Numbered from the stretch's first letter, positions 34,472-44,786 are shown. The stretch: DNA of 64,000 nt from Sporolactobacillus kofuensis (GCF_042660205.1 NZ_JBHSTQ010000003.1:124001-188000); one strand, 5' to 3'. Notes: generated from the letters alone by a model not told the origin. A program made the numbers and translations.

Positions 34472-36073
34472 TTATCTGTATTTCGGTATATCGAACTTCA
34501 AAGAATAGGTAGAGAGCAGATTGTAATAGTCTTTCAGCATGCGCGCCTGCTTAACTGCCCAACCAATATCGGTTGCATATTGATGCGCAGCAGCGCCGGT
34601 ATTCGCTGGGTTCCAGCGCATTTTATACAATGTATTCTGATGATAGACAGAGCTGTTGATATAATTGCTAGCGATAAATTGAGCGCCGCCGATAATTGCC
34701 GCTTCGGGGGTAAACCAACCTTGCTGATACGCAAACTCAGCACCCTTTTCGTTAGGATCTGAATCAACTGCGCCAATGCCGTACATATTGTAGACGACTT
34801 TTTGATCAACTGGCTGCCCATTCACACTGGAAACTGAATACCCAGTTGCCAACGGTGAAGATCCGTTTCCTGTTTCGAGTAATGCATGGACAATTAAATA
34901 GATTTCGTTAATATGCTGCTGGTTGGCTGCTTGAATGAAAGTCGCTGCTTTCCCTGCGAGAATCCCTCTGCCTTTTAAAAGTTTATTATTAACCTCATCC
35001 GGATTAACAGCAGTGGGCACCGATAGATCCAGAAACTGATAAGATTCAGCAGATCCATTTTGAAAGTTATTCGGATCCAGATTGTACTGAACATCTGCAG
35101 GAGATGCATTGACCCACCCCGTTTTGAAGCCGACTTGATCCCAGTCACTATTGTCCAGTGACCGAACCAATTGAACCACTTTTCCCTTCGCTATCTGAGT
35201 AACCACCCATGATTGGTTATCCGGACCACCCCAAACATTAGTTGCCGTATTCGCTTCCCATTGGATTCCGTTATAGGTAAGATTATTTTTCGGAACAAAC
35301 AAACTGTACGTCGCATCGGTCAGACGCAACGTCTTCAATTGTTTATTCACCGCATCACTCAGTGAATACGGGTACTGGGTTGTCATATATCCAAGCGTAG
35401 GTGGTGGGGTTGTGCCAAGATACTTCGCCTGAACATAGCCGATTATTCCATTCGCGTTGACTTGTGCATACTTTACGCCTTTTCCGGTAACCGTCACCTG
35501 ATCCCGAAACTGCATGGTCCGAAGCACATGATAATGTGTGCTCGCATGATCACGCAACTTAAGTGTGGGCGAAGTGACATAAACTGTGTAAGAGGGAAAT
35601 GGTGTTGTCAACAAATAGGCGTTTTGCACATAGCCTTTAAGACTACCGAAACTTACTAGTGCATATTTGTTTCCTTTGCCGATCACTGTGACTTGATTGC
35701 CCATTGCTAAAGTTTTTTTCACCGAATAATGCGTGCTCGCGTTGCTCCGCATCTTCAATGTGTACGATTTGACAAAGGCAGTGTACGAACGAAATTTCGT
35801 GCGACTTAAATTTTTTGCTTGAACATAGCCAGTCGTTCTTCCGTAAGTGACTTTGGAAAAAGCACCAACATTTCGAGTGACCTTGACCTTATTTCCCATT
35901 GTTAACGTGCGTAGCGTTCGATACTTCGTACTCGCCTTGTCACGAACTTTCAGCGTATAGGATTTGACATACGCATAATAAGTGGAGCTTGCATTTGCCC
36001 GATCTGCTGTTGGCAAACCAAAAGATGCAAGGATCAACACGAACGCAAAGATCCCGATCATAAACTTTTGCAT
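34472..36073 (-). CDS. Secreted endo-beta-N-acetylglucosaminidase (GH73, LytD-like) with three SH3 repeats
   Basis: 533 aa. Signal peptide at 1-28, then three SH3b repeats of about 60-65 residues each (about 32-225), each running from Y-x-V-x-S-x-TLK-x-R through GNKVTV-type strands to GYVQAKYL. A spacer carrying a GW-like WVVTQIAKGKVVQLV segment follows, and the glucosaminidase domain occupies about 370-520, with the catalytic Glu in VHALLETGNGSSPLA and the NMYGIGA and YATDIGWA motifs. It would cut peptidoglycan glycan chains, the SH3 repeats holding it to the wall. Probable autolysin. ATG follows AGGAAGGAG. Confidence 0.92.
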   Translation of the reverse strand: MQKFMIGIFAFVLILASFGLPTADRANASSTYYAYVKSYTLKVRDKASTKYRTLRTLTMGNKVKVTRNVGAFSKVTYGRTTGYVQAKNLSRTKFRSYTAFVKSYTLKMRSNASTHYSVKKTLAMGNQVTVIGKGNKYALVSFGSLKGYVQNAYLLTTPFPSYTVYVTSPTLKLRDHASTHYHVLRTMQFRDQVTVTGKGVKYAQVNANGIIGYVQAKYLGTTPPPTLGYMTTQYPYSLSDAVNKQLKTLRLTDATYSLFVPKNNLTYNGIQWEANTATNVWGGPDNQSWVVTQIAKGKVVQLVRSLDNSDWDQVGFKTGWVNASPADVQYNLDPNNFQNGSAESYQFLDLSVPTAVNPDEVNNKLLKGRGILAGKAATFIQAANQQHINEIYLIVHALLETGNGSSPLATGYSVSSVNGQPVDQKVVYNMYGIGAVDSDPNEKGAEFAYQQGWFTPEAAIIGGAQFIASNYINSSVYHQNTLYKMRWNPANTGAAAHQYATDIGWAVKQARMLKDYYNLLSTYSLKFDIPKYR

Positions 36074-36326
36074 ATGTATCTCTTAATCTCCTTCCTAATG
36101 GCAAAAATAAGTAAATCAGAAAATACTAGAATAACAGTTCGACCACATGTTCAGTAAATCCGTTTGTTTCGACAAATAATACTCTTGTAATTTTCTCACA
36201 TTGGATAGAAAGCGTCTATCTATGATTAATGATTTGATGCTTAAAGTTACTAACAAACTGAGATCACGGTTCTCTATTATTTTTGCTTGCGCATAGCAAA
36301 CGCTTTCTGTGATGGCATAAAAAAAT
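36074..36326. other. Autolysin upstream region
   Basis: About 250 bp between the autolysin start and the dtpT terminator. The autolysin promoter must be here. Two imperfect palindromes (around 36206 and 36295) vaguely resemble cre boxes but have three or more mismatches. Confidence 0.35.
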
Positions 36327-36350
36327 CCGCCTAATCATGGAGATTAGGCG
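36320..36350 (-). terminator. Terminator of the POT transporter gene
   Basis: On the minus strand CGCCTAATC pairs with GATTAGGCG (36328-36350) over a 5-nt loop, then GATTTTTTTA. Confidence 0.88.
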
Positions 36351-36395
36351 AATCATCCGTTTGATGCAATCACGTGAAACGATGAGTACGAACCG

Positions 36396-37889
36396 TTATT
36401 CAACATCCTTCATCATTTGTTGAAAGATTGGCGCCGTTAGAAATAACACCATACTGATGACCAGGACAGTACTCCCCATCACCGTGAAATACGTGACTTC
36501 TGTATGGCTGTTGTAGAGCGGCACAACTTTCGCATTAATCGCCTGTGCGGTGGCATCGGAAAGCAGCCACAAACTCATCGTTTGGGCAGCGAACGCTTTA
36601 GGCGCAAGTTTTGTAGTCACGGACAGCCCGATTGGTGACAGGCACAATTCGCCAAAAACGACCAGCAAGAAACTTACAACGAGCCACAGTACGCTCACCT
36701 TAACCGATGTGCCGAACAAGAATCCAGGCAGCGCCATGATTAAGAAAGAGACAGCAGCAAAGAACAAGCCCATCGCAAACTTTTTCGAAGTTGATGGTTG
36801 CTTCTTTCCTAACTTCATCCATAAGTAAGAAAAAATTGGAGCAAAGAGGATAATAAAGACCGGATTCAGCGATTGGATCCAAGAAGATGGAATCGTAAAG
36901 TGCCCAAGTGACAAATCCGTTCGTGTGTCCGCAAAGGTTGCTAAGATAACGGCACCTTGCTCTTGAATCATCCAGAAGAAAATGGATGCAATAAAGAGCG
37001 GAATATATGCATAGACGCGCAGTCGCTCCTCCGGTTTTGTCTTAGCACTCCGGATCATCATCGTAAAATAACAAATCGGTAGGATAATGCCAAGCAGCGT
37101 AATGCCTGAGACAAAGCGCGGCACCGTAAGCCAATGTGCAATGCTCAGGATCACCAGCGTCAGAATAGCCAGAACAAAGACAATCAGCCAAATGCCCATT
37201 CTCTTTTTCTCAAGATCATTAAGAGGATTAACTGGACCGCCGCCTGTCAATCTTTCATTTTTCCGGCTATTGATAACAAAGATGAGCAAGCCAATGGCCA
37301 TACCAATTGCAGCACAACTGAAACCTAAGTGATAATTATAGTTTTGGCCCAGCGTTCCAACCACATAGGGTGCCAGAAACGCACCCAAATTAATCCCTGT
37401 ATAATAAATACTAAATCCTGAATCACGGCGCAGATCACCCGGTGCATATAATGTTCCGACTGTGGTCGCAATTGTTGGCTTCAGCAAACCGGTTCCTATG
37501 ATAATTAATGCCATCGATACAAAGAGTGCAGGTACCCCTGCTGGAATCGACAGAACAATATGACCAAGCATGATTAACACACCGCCAAAGAGAATCGTTC
37601 GACGTAATCCGAAGATACGATCGGCCATCCAGCCGCCTGCAATCCCCGACATAAATACGAGTGCTCCATAGATACTCATTAAGGATGCGGCAACACCCAT
37701 CGATAAGCCTAATCCGCCGTTCCGGATCTGATCATACATATAATAGAGAAGAATCGCGCGCATTCCATAATAGGAAAACCGCTCCCATAACTCCGTAAAA
37801 AACAGTGTAAACAACCCTTTAGGATGACCCAAAAATGTCCCTTGTGATGATCGTTTCGAGACTTTTGCAAACCCGCTATTGGTGCTCAT
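36396..37889 (-). CDS. POT/PTR family proton-coupled di-/tripeptide transporter
   Basis: 497 aa with about 14 membrane helices. The family signature is at the N-terminus (FFTELWERFSYYGMRAILLYYM, whose ExxER motif couples proton to peptide), followed by GGWMADRIFGLRRTI and the second signature FSIYYTGINLGAFLAPY. DtpT-like transporters import small peptides. ATG follows TAAGGAG. Its neighbour on the same strand is a C69 dipeptidase, which would hydrolyse imported dipeptides; the two have separate terminators. Confidence 0.93.
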   Translation of the reverse strand: MSTNSGFAKVSKRSSQGTFLGHPKGLFTLFFTELWERFSYYGMRAILLYYMYDQIRNGGLGLSMGVAASLMSIYGALVFMSGIAGGWMADRIFGLRRTILFGGVLIMLGHIVLSIPAGVPALFVSMALIIIGTGLLKPTIATTVGTLYAPGDLRRDSGFSIYYTGINLGAFLAPYVVGTLGQNYNYHLGFSCAAIGMAIGLLIFVINSRKNERLTGGGPVNPLNDLEKKRMGIWLIVFVLAILTLVILSIAHWLTVPRFVSGITLLGIILPICYFTMMIRSAKTKPEERLRVYAYIPLFIASIFFWMIQEQGAVILATFADTRTDLSLGHFTIPSSWIQSLNPVFIILFAPIFSYLWMKLGKKQPSTSKKFAMGLFFAAVSFLIMALPGFLFGTSVKVSVLWLVVSFLLVVFGELCLSPIGLSVTTKLAPKAFAAQTMSLWLLSDATAQAINAKVVPLYNSHTEVTYFTVMGSTVLVISMVLFLTAPIFQQMMKDVE

Positions 37890-38102
37890 GATGTCTGAAA
37901 CTCCTTATCTTAATTGTGATTTTTCAAAAGAGAATCCATTCTTCTGAAAAAGAGAAATTAATGTATCGAACACAACAACGTTCCATTTTACACAATGCAC
38001 CAACAATAATCAAAGGAAAGAAATAGCAGAGCACGATGCACAGTCACTAGGTTTCCCAGATAAAAAGTACTTAAGCCATGCCAGGTTTTGATAATGTTCC
38101 GG

Positions 38103-38218
38103 TTGCTCGCATCTGCTAGGACAGCCGCGAGCGATCTGTGAGCCTCCTCAAACAACCAGCAATCTGCGGTGTCTCACTTGGCTCGTATCATCTGGAATGG
38201 TCCCGCAGAAGTCTCGCA
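38103..38218 (-). repeat. Bacillaceae-type intergenic repeat, copy 2
   Basis: On the minus strand the landmarks GCGAGACTTCTGCGGGA, GTGAGACACCGCAG, GAGGAGGCTCAC and CGCTCGCGG ... GCGAGCAA appear in the order known for the GC-rich Bacillaceae repeat. The middle and end align with copy 1 at 17028-17106. It is much more GC-rich than its surroundings. Confidence 0.7.
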
Positions 38219-38280
38219 CCGACGCATTTGGTTCATAACCTCTTGCTTTAAAAACAGTTACTTTCTTTACTTGCAAAGAA

Positions 38281-38321
38281 AACCCGATCAGATTTACGTG
38301 CTTCACGCATCTGATCGGGTT
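38281..38321 (-). terminator. Terminator of the C69 dipeptidase gene
   Basis: A 13-bp perfect stem, AACCCGATCAGAT (38281-38293) with ATCTGATCGGGTT (38309-38321); TTCTTTG follows on the minus strand. Confidence 0.85.
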
Positions 38322-38346
38322 CTTTAATACTTTCAATAAGTCTAAC

Positions 38347-39774
38347 TTATAGATTTTTATCCATGTTAAATGTCAGTTTTGATAAAGACATAGATTGTGT
38401 CGTTAAATTCTTAAGTAATTCACGTGTTTGTTCAAGCGCCAATTCAGCATTCTGTTTGCTCGCTTCTGTTAACAGTTCAGCAATTTTTTCCGAATCTGTA
38501 CTTAATGCTGCTTCATCAGTCTGGGCAATCTTGCCTAAGAATTGGCTGTGCAGATGGCCTTTATAATCGAGGACCTGCTTCAAGAACGTCGTATAATGCG
38601 GTTCGACAATCACAGGGATTGTTTTATAAAGCCAATAAGCGGATGAAAGATCCAATTTAAGCGGCGTGACTTCATAGGCTTCCGGTACGGATGTGATGTT
38701 CGTATAGAACGGAACATAAGGACTGAAGGTACCGGCTAGCGATACCCATTGAACACCTGCCAGCGCATCTGGAACATCCGGACGGATCTGCAAAATATGC
38801 GAATCCTGTGTCCGGTTCAGCGAAATTGCCCGGAACATTGTTCGCTCTGCTTCGCTCCCGCCACCGAGCGGATCGTAAACAGTCTCCTGATAGTGGGAGT
38901 CCAGAATATAGGCAATGTCCTCCACACCAATTTTACGATTCGCTTTGCGCAGAAACGGCAGGTCATTCGACATCGGATCCTGTTCGCATTCCGGATTCAA
39001 GTATTTCTGTCCGTACCAGACGCGCGGCGTATTGTAATGATGATCGAATACTGTCTGTGTCCCGAAAATAGAACGGAAGTTGATCGTGTCAAATCCGGTA
39101 TTCAAGTGATACTTATTGATAAATTCCATCAAATGTGAAGCCAACATAAAATTATCTTGATCATCTGGGTCGATTTCTTGAATTGCTGTCTGGTTTGCAA
39201 CGACTGCATAGGAATCATCGGGAATACGTTGCGCAACCCATTGATGCCCGGTCGCAATTTCCATATACCAAACTTCGTCTTTATCCGAGAACAAGACACC
39301 GTTAGATTCTGCCGCGCCATAAGTCTCAACGATTTCACCAAGTCGACGCACACCATCCCGTGCCGAATTTATGTACGGAAGCACAACCGTAACCATGCAA
39401 TCTTCAGCAATACCGTTTTCAACGAGCGGATCGTACCCCAAGACGCGCGGGTTACCGTAGATACTTTCCGTTGCGCTCATCCCGACATTTTTTTCATTAA
39501 TTCCTGCGTCTTCAAACGTGACATAGCGATCCTCCCGGTCCGGAATCGCCGTATAGCGATACCGTTCCTTCGGCAAAGTGATCGTGAAGCGATTGTTTGG
39601 CGATACATACACTTCATCTTTGTCGAGCATCTGATGAGGATGCACCGTCACTTTCTTCGGAACAAGCACCTCGTAGCTGTCCCCATTCCGAGCAATCATC
39701 GTTGAACCATCAATGGTTGCGCCTTTGCCGACTAACACCGTCGTGCAGGCTTTGTGTGAATTCTTTAGTTGCAT
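38347..39774 (-). CDS. C69-family dipeptidase (PepD-like)
   Basis: 475 aa, typical of Lactobacillus-type PepD dipeptidases of broad specificity. These are N-terminal nucleophile hydrolases; the catalytic Cys10 begins the mature chain in CTTVLVGKGATIDGST, followed by MIARNGDS. Later family segments include EDCMVTVVLPYINSARDGV and WYMEIATGHQW. No secretion signal, so cytoplasmic. ATG follows AAAGGGATGG. Lies upstream of the POT transporter in the same orientation, consistent with peptide uptake and use. Confidence 0.9.
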   Translation of the reverse strand: MQLKNSHKACTTVLVGKGATIDGSTMIARNGDSYEVLVPKKVTVHPHQMLDKDEVYVSPNNRFTITLPKERYRYTAIPDREDRYVTFEDAGINEKNVGMSATESIYGNPRVLGYDPLVENGIAEDCMVTVVLPYINSARDGVRRLGEIVETYGAAESNGVLFSDKDEVWYMEIATGHQWVAQRIPDDSYAVVANQTAIQEIDPDDQDNFMLASHLMEFINKYHLNTGFDTINFRSIFGTQTVFDHHYNTPRVWYGQKYLNPECEQDPMSNDLPFLRKANRKIGVEDIAYILDSHYQETVYDPLGGGSEAERTMFRAISLNRTQDSHILQIRPDVPDALAGVQWVSLAGTFSPYVPFYTNITSVPEAYEVTPLKLDLSSAYWLYKTIPVIVEPHYTTFLKQVLDYKGHLHSQFLGKIAQTDEAALSTDSEKIAELLTEASKQNAELALEQTRELLKNLTTQSMSLSKLTFNMDKNL

Positions 39775-39848
39775 TATGCCATCCCTTTATTTGTGTCATC
39801 GTATAGATCTATTTTAGCACTGCTCAGCCATTCGAGCAGAGAAATAAT

Positions 39849-40790
39849 CTACTCATTTTTCTTTTCGATCATAGGATGCGTGTTTTCACGTAAATGAAAT
39901 TTGTTAACACCCACCACTCCGAGGACCACCATCAACGCACCAATATAGTGATAGTAGAATAAGTGCTCATGCAGAAAAAGTACACCGGAAAAAATCGAAA
40001 TGATTGTTGTCAGATTCGTGAATACGCCAAATTTGGAAGCTTCTAATTCTGATAGAGCAAAATTGGACAGAAAAAAGGTCGTAAATGAAGCCATGATGCC
40101 TAGATATAAAATAGAAATAAGAGCGATCGGATCTGTAAACGGAACAAAAAGATCAGAAAGGTTGCCGTGGATGAGATGATTTCCAATCGCAAGTCCATTA
40201 AAGGAAAGAAAGCCGCCAAAGATCATTAAATAAGTCATGTCCACCATCCGAAACTTTTGCGCCATGGTTCGTGCACGCACATTATAACCTGCGTACGTGA
40301 ATGTACTGATGAACAGTACGCTCATCCCGATCCATTTCGCACGTTGAAAATGCACACCGTTCATGACGAAAATGAGTACAACCCCAAGGACAGATACGGC
40401 TGTCGCTGCTTTTTGCATGCCATTTGTTCGCTCACGAAGAAAAAGAGCAGCCAAAATGAGTGTGAACACAGGTAGCATCGCTTGAATGATTCCTGCTTCC
40501 GAAGCTGGAAGAAAGACAAGTCCCAATGCTTGGGTCAAAAAGTAGAGACAAGGATTAAGCAGTGCAAGAGGTAAGAGCACCCCAATATCTCGCCAATGAA
40601 GCGTTAACTTTATTCGCCGAACCACAAGAACAACCATCGCGAACACGAAGGCGATCGAAAATCGATCGGCAAGAACATCGAGCGGATCCGCATAAGTAAT
40701 ACTCAGTTTAACAAACATGAACGAAAGACCAATAATCACTGAAAATAATATCGCTGAAAGATAGGCTAGAAATGTTCTTGAAAAACCCAA
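39849..40790 (-). CDS. EamA (DMT superfamily) permease
   Basis: 313 aa with ten hydrophobic segments forming two EamA repeats of five helices. Family members export amino acids or other metabolites; the substrate is unknown. The start is taken as TTG 40790, because AGGAGG lies 8 nt upstream and the next residues (GFSRTFLAYLSAI) lead straight into the first helix; an ATG eight codons upstream precedes that site. It follows hyuB by about 140 bp on the same strand, so it may be read with hyuAB, but there is no direct sign of a shared job. Confidence 0.82.
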   Translation of the reverse strand: MGFSRTFLAYLSAILFSVIIGLSFMFVKLSITYADPLDVLADRFSIAFVFAMVVLVVRRIKLTLHWRDIGVLLPLALLNPCLYFLTQALGLVFLPASEAGIIQAMLPVFTLILAALFLRERTNGMQKAATAVSVLGVVLIFVMNGVHFQRAKWIGMSVLFISTFTYAGYNVRARTMAQKFRMVDMTYLMIFGGFLSFNGLAIGNHLIHGNLSDLFVPFTDPIALISILYLGIMASFTTFFLSNFALSELEASKFGVFTNLTTIISIFSGVLFLHEHLFYYHYIGALMVVLGVVGVNKFHLRENTHPMIEKKNE

Positions 40791-40929
40791 TAACGCCCCC
40801 TCCTCTACGCTCATTATCTTACAATCTCAGGAGAATAAATAGAAAAAGAGGATCTTCAACAGTACGTGTTGCAAAACAACGTACTGCCAAAGGCCCCCCA
40901 CATCAATACATCATATAAAAGTCACATTC

Positions 40930-42699
40930 TTATTCATGCAGACTCCGCAATCGTTCAGTTTTTTCCCATACGATTTGATCATCGGCAATGACAACACCGT
41001 AATCGGATTTCGCACGTTCAACGGAAAGATAATCATCACGTACATCAGCGAGCACTGCTTCCGGATCACGTTCATAAGGATCGCCGTAGCCACCACCGCA
41101 TGGCCCCACAATGCGCAATGTTTCACCAGCATGCGTTTTCTTATACGGAACTTTCGAAGGTAATGACGTTTCTTTACCCTCACGATCCGTAAAAATGAGT
41201 TGGCTCGGGGTGCCATCGTAGCCACCATCAAAGCCCCAAGGTGCATACTTTTGACCTTCGCCTTCGACCGAAAAACCGCCCTCATTGGTAAATTCAATAG
41301 CGCGGATTGGTCCGACTCCGCCTCGGTATTTGCCTGATGCCGCAGCATGATTGGGAAACTCATATCTGGTCACACTGAGCGGATGGTGAGACTCAATATC
41401 TTCAATAGGATTATTTCGTGTATTTGCGTACAGGACATCAATTGCGTCCATCCCGTCTTTTCCATAACGACCACCGGAACTGCCCGCCATAATGTCCATG
41501 TATACCCAATATTTTTTATCGATCATCCCGCTGTAAGCAACCATATACAGGTTGCCAATCCCTGCACAAATTTGATCAGGAACCGCCTGACCTAATGCGT
41601 GCATAATCGTATCCGCAAGTGCGTTTCCAGGACAAAATCGTGAAATCGTCGGCGCAGGATAAGTGGGGTTCACCAAGGTACCCTCCGGAGCGACAATCTT
41701 GATCGGTTTCATTAATCCGGCATTCTGAGGAATGTAGCCAAACTTCTTCGAATCAAGCAAAATAGTCCGGATCGTTAAATAGACTGCCATATCCGTGGTC
41801 CCCAGAAAAGGCATATTAATCGGCCGATCGTCGACTTGATCGGAAGTTCCGGTTAAATCAACAATCATGTCATCCCCCTTAACAGTAAGGTTAACATTCA
41901 ATTTCAAATCTTTTCGTTTCGGATCCTGACTATCCAAATAACCATCAATATATCCAGCCGAATGATAGGTACCATCCGGTATTTTCGAGATTTCATGACG
42001 CAAAATACGTTCGGAATAATCCATTAAGTAGTCACGCGCCGCACGTACGGTTTCAAGACCGTATTTCTCGACCAACTCCAAATACCGCTGCGCACCTATG
42101 TTACACGTCGCGATTTGTGCTTCCATATCGCCAACGACCATATCGGTCGCACGCACATTATCGCGAATCAGCCGCCACACCATATCGACAGGCTTGCCTT
42201 CTTCATAAACCTTTATCGCTTTAAATTGAAGTCCTTCCGCAAAACAATCCACCGCATCAATAATTCCGATCGATCCCGGCGAGAGTGCCCCCAAATCTAG
42301 TTGATGCGCAGTAGAACACGAAAAACCAATCAATTCACCTTTATAATAGACCGGAACGAAAAAGCCACAGTCCGGTTGATGTGTCGCACCGTAAAAAGAC
42401 GAGTTGTGTAGAATGACATCGCCAGGTTTAAAATCGTACCCGCGCTCCGCCATGATTTCTCGAATCCCACGAAGATAGCCTGGAATAGGCCCAGATTGCA
42501 GCGGAGTGCTATTCACCGACTCACAGAGCTGCTGTCCATTTTCATCGAGCAACGCACAGCCGAAGTCATTCGATTCACGAATGATACTCGAATAAGACAT
42601 ACGCGCAAGCTTATGGCCCATTTCAATCGCGATATTTTTCAGCGCACCGCTTAGAACTTGAGCAGTAATCGGATCGATTCCTTTCTTTGTCTCTACCAT
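40930..42699 (-). CDS. hyuB: Hydantoinase B / oxoprolinase beta-type subunit
   Basis: 589 aa. Hydantoinase B domain throughout, opening DPITAQVLSGALKNIAIEMG and including SNDFGCALLDENGQ, GDVILHNSSFYGATHQPD and the GGYGDP motif near the C-terminus. With HyuA it forms an ATP-dependent amidohydrolase that opens hydantoins, N-methylhydantoin, 5-oxoproline or similar cyclic ureides/lactams. ATG 42699 shares one base with the hyuA stop (TAATG), with AGGAGG inside the hyuA end. Substrate here is discussed under findings. Confidence 0.92.
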   Translation of the reverse strand: MVETKKGIDPITAQVLSGALKNIAIEMGHKLARMSYSSIIRESNDFGCALLDENGQQLCESVNSTPLQSGPIPGYLRGIREIMAERGYDFKPGDVILHNSSFYGATHQPDCGFFVPVYYKGELIGFSCSTAHQLDLGALSPGSIGIIDAVDCFAEGLQFKAIKVYEEGKPVDMVWRLIRDNVRATDMVVGDMEAQIATCNIGAQRYLELVEKYGLETVRAARDYLMDYSERILRHEISKIPDGTYHSAGYIDGYLDSQDPKRKDLKLNVNLTVKGDDMIVDLTGTSDQVDDRPINMPFLGTTDMAVYLTIRTILLDSKKFGYIPQNAGLMKPIKIVAPEGTLVNPTYPAPTISRFCPGNALADTIMHALGQAVPDQICAGIGNLYMVAYSGMIDKKYWVYMDIMAGSSGGRYGKDGMDAIDVLYANTRNNPIEDIESHHPLSVTRYEFPNHAAASGKYRGGVGPIRAIEFTNEGGFSVEGEGQKYAPWGFDGGYDGTPSQLIFTDREGKETSLPSKVPYKKTHAGETLRIVGPCGGGYGDPYERDPEAVLADVRDDYLSVERAKSDYGVVIADDQIVWEKTERLRSLHE

Positions 42700-44786
42700 T
42701 ACGCCTCGCCTCCTATTTTTACGATGATGCTTCCGTTCGCCAGCATGGTTGCTACACAATCAGGAGGGATCACTGATGTTGTATCCTTCTGAAGAATAAT
42801 ACATGGACCAGCGATTTCCTCGCCGATCGGTAATTTACTTTTCATGTAGTGTGGTGTATCGAACGTCTTCAATTCACCATCGGATCGGAACCATGCCGGT
42901 GCGCCAGTGACGAGTGCTTCTTCGAGTGAATGACTGCCCTCAGCAAAATCAGGATCACCAATTTTCGGCATTTCACCGACACCGGTCACACGCATGTTCA
43001 CAATTTCGATCGGATTGTTAAAGAATGAGTGGCCGTATTCCCGTTTATGAACGGTGTGAAATGTATTCCAAATGTCCATCACGTTTTGTTCGTCGATAAT
43101 CCCTGGTTCAACCGGAATCCGCAGTTCATAGCCTTGCCCGTCATAGCGGCAATCAAAGAAGCGCAGAAGCGAAATTTGTTCAGATTCAAAGCCCGCTTCT
43201 TCCAATTGAGCCGTTATATCAGCCTCAAGATTTGTGAAGCGCTGATTGATATAATCCAGATCCACTTTGTCACTGGACATGAAAATCGTTTGTACAGCGT
43301 CGTATTTCAGATCGGTCGTGAGCAGTCCGGTTGCCGAGGTGATGCCCGGATAAGGAGGAATAACAACTTCAGGAATATCGAGAATTTCCGCAACTTCAAT
43401 TGAACACATCGGACCGCCACCTCCTAACGCAGCCAGACTGAACGCACGCGGATCAAAGCCCTTTTGAATCGTTCGCGAACGAATCGCATTGGCCATATTG
43501 TTGTTCACAATCGTCAGAATACCCTCTGCTGTTTCATAAAGTCCCAGCCCTAGTTCATCTGCCAACTTTTGCACGGCCTGCACAGCTTTCTCCGGATAGA
43601 TTTCCATCTCACCATCCAAGAAGTGATCAGGATCAAGCCGTCCAAGCACCAATGTCGCATCGGTTACCGTTGGCAATTCGCCGCCGCGTCCGTAGCATGC
43701 TGGCCCAGGATAGGAACCGGCACTTTCAGGTCCTACTCTGAAAGCACCACCAGCATCCACATAGGCGACACTGCCGCCGCCTGCACCAATGGTATAGATA
43801 TCAATCATCGGCACCTGAACGGGATACCCGGCAATTTCGGTATCACCAGCCGATGATTCCGAAAATCCGTGCTCCGTCACAATCCCAATATCCGCACTGG
43901 TTCCACCAACATCAAACGTGATTAGCCGTTGATGATTCGATAACTTTCCTGCCCACTGCCCACCAAGCACTCCAGCCGCCGGACCGGATAGAAGCGTCAT
44001 TACCGGTTTTTCAGCAATTGTCTCAGAATTAGCGACCCCACCGTTTGAGGTCATAATCAAGAGATCACAGGCCACACCGGCTTCACGAAGCCTCGTCTCC
44101 AAGCTTTCAATATAGCCCTTCATTTTAGGGCCAACAAAACCATTCATACTCGCTGTAGCAAAACGTTCAAATTCACGAAACTGCGGGGAAATGTTCGCTG
44201 AAGTGGTCACATAAAACTCGGGGAATTTTTCATGAATGATTGCTTTGACACGTTCTTCATGTGAAGGATCTAAATAGGAAAAAAGAAAGCCGACAACGAC
44301 CGATTCCACACCTTCTGCCTTAAAGCCATCCAATATTTTAACAACCGCATCTTCATCAAGCGGAACTTTTTCATAAGCTTTTCCATCAAGGACGCCGATC
44401 CGTTCAGAAACCGTCTGACGGTAGCGTCGTTCAACCATGGTGCGGTCCTGCCACGGAATTTCCTGGGCAATCGAGTAATTTTCCGGGCGCTGGTGCCGAC
44501 CAATCTGCAGAATATCCCGATAACCCTTTGTCGTAATCAAACCAGTTTTCGCACCTTTATGTTCCAGTGCGGCATTGGTCGCAATTGTCGTTCCATGAAA
44601 CACGTGATCCACACTCTCCCGATCAATGCCATAGCGGGTACAAATCTCCGCAATCCCATTCACCATACCAATTGAGGGATCTTGTGTGGTCGTCGGCGTC
44701 TTATGAATGCGCGAAACACCGGTATCCGTATCCGTATAGATCACATCTGTAAACGTACCGCCAATGTCTACTCCAATAAGTTTCAT
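42699..44786 (-). CDS. hyuA: Hydantoinase A / oxoprolinase alpha-type subunit (ATP-binding)
   Basis: 695 aa. N-terminal Hydant_A_N region with the ASKHA phosphate loop GVDIGGTFTDVIYTD, then the hydantoinase A core with ITFDVGGTSADIGIV, TIGAGGGSVAYVD and GPESAGSYPGPACYGRGG, and the C-terminal domain. It supplies ATP-dependent activation in cyclic ureide opening. ATG follows GATGGGGGCTG. A 150-bp upstream stretch separates it from the 43-unit repeat array. First gene of hyuAB; the organisation resembles N-methylhydantoinase/ATP-dependent L-hydantoinase operons. Confidence 0.93.
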   Translation of the reverse strand: MKLIGVDIGGTFTDVIYTDTDTGVSRIHKTPTTTQDPSIGMVNGIAEICTRYGIDRESVDHVFHGTTIATNAALEHKGAKTGLITTKGYRDILQIGRHQRPENYSIAQEIPWQDRTMVERRYRQTVSERIGVLDGKAYEKVPLDEDAVVKILDGFKAEGVESVVVGFLFSYLDPSHEERVKAIIHEKFPEFYVTTSANISPQFREFERFATASMNGFVGPKMKGYIESLETRLREAGVACDLLIMTSNGGVANSETIAEKPVMTLLSGPAAGVLGGQWAGKLSNHQRLITFDVGGTSADIGIVTEHGFSESSAGDTEIAGYPVQVPMIDIYTIGAGGGSVAYVDAGGAFRVGPESAGSYPGPACYGRGGELPTVTDATLVLGRLDPDHFLDGEMEIYPEKAVQAVQKLADELGLGLYETAEGILTIVNNNMANAIRSRTIQKGFDPRAFSLAALGGGGPMCSIEVAEILDIPEVVIPPYPGITSATGLLTTDLKYDAVQTIFMSSDKVDLDYINQRFTNLEADITAQLEEAGFESEQISLLRFFDCRYDGQGYELRIPVEPGIIDEQNVMDIWNTFHTVHKREYGHSFFNNPIEIVNMRVTGVGEMPKIGDPDFAEGSHSLEEALVTGAPAWFRSDGELKTFDTPHYMKSKLPIGEEIAGPCIILQKDTTSVIPPDCVATMLANGSIIVKIGGEA

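Noticed and set aside
36295..36308. cre-like AGCAAACGCTTTCT upstream of the autolysin
   Set aside because: Three mismatches to the consensus and more than 200 bp from the gene start; left out of the feature list.
37890..38346. T-box or other riboswitch before the peptide transporter
   Set aside because: The GC-rich structure there is explained by the Bacillaceae repeat and the dipeptidase terminator; no T-box motif is seen.
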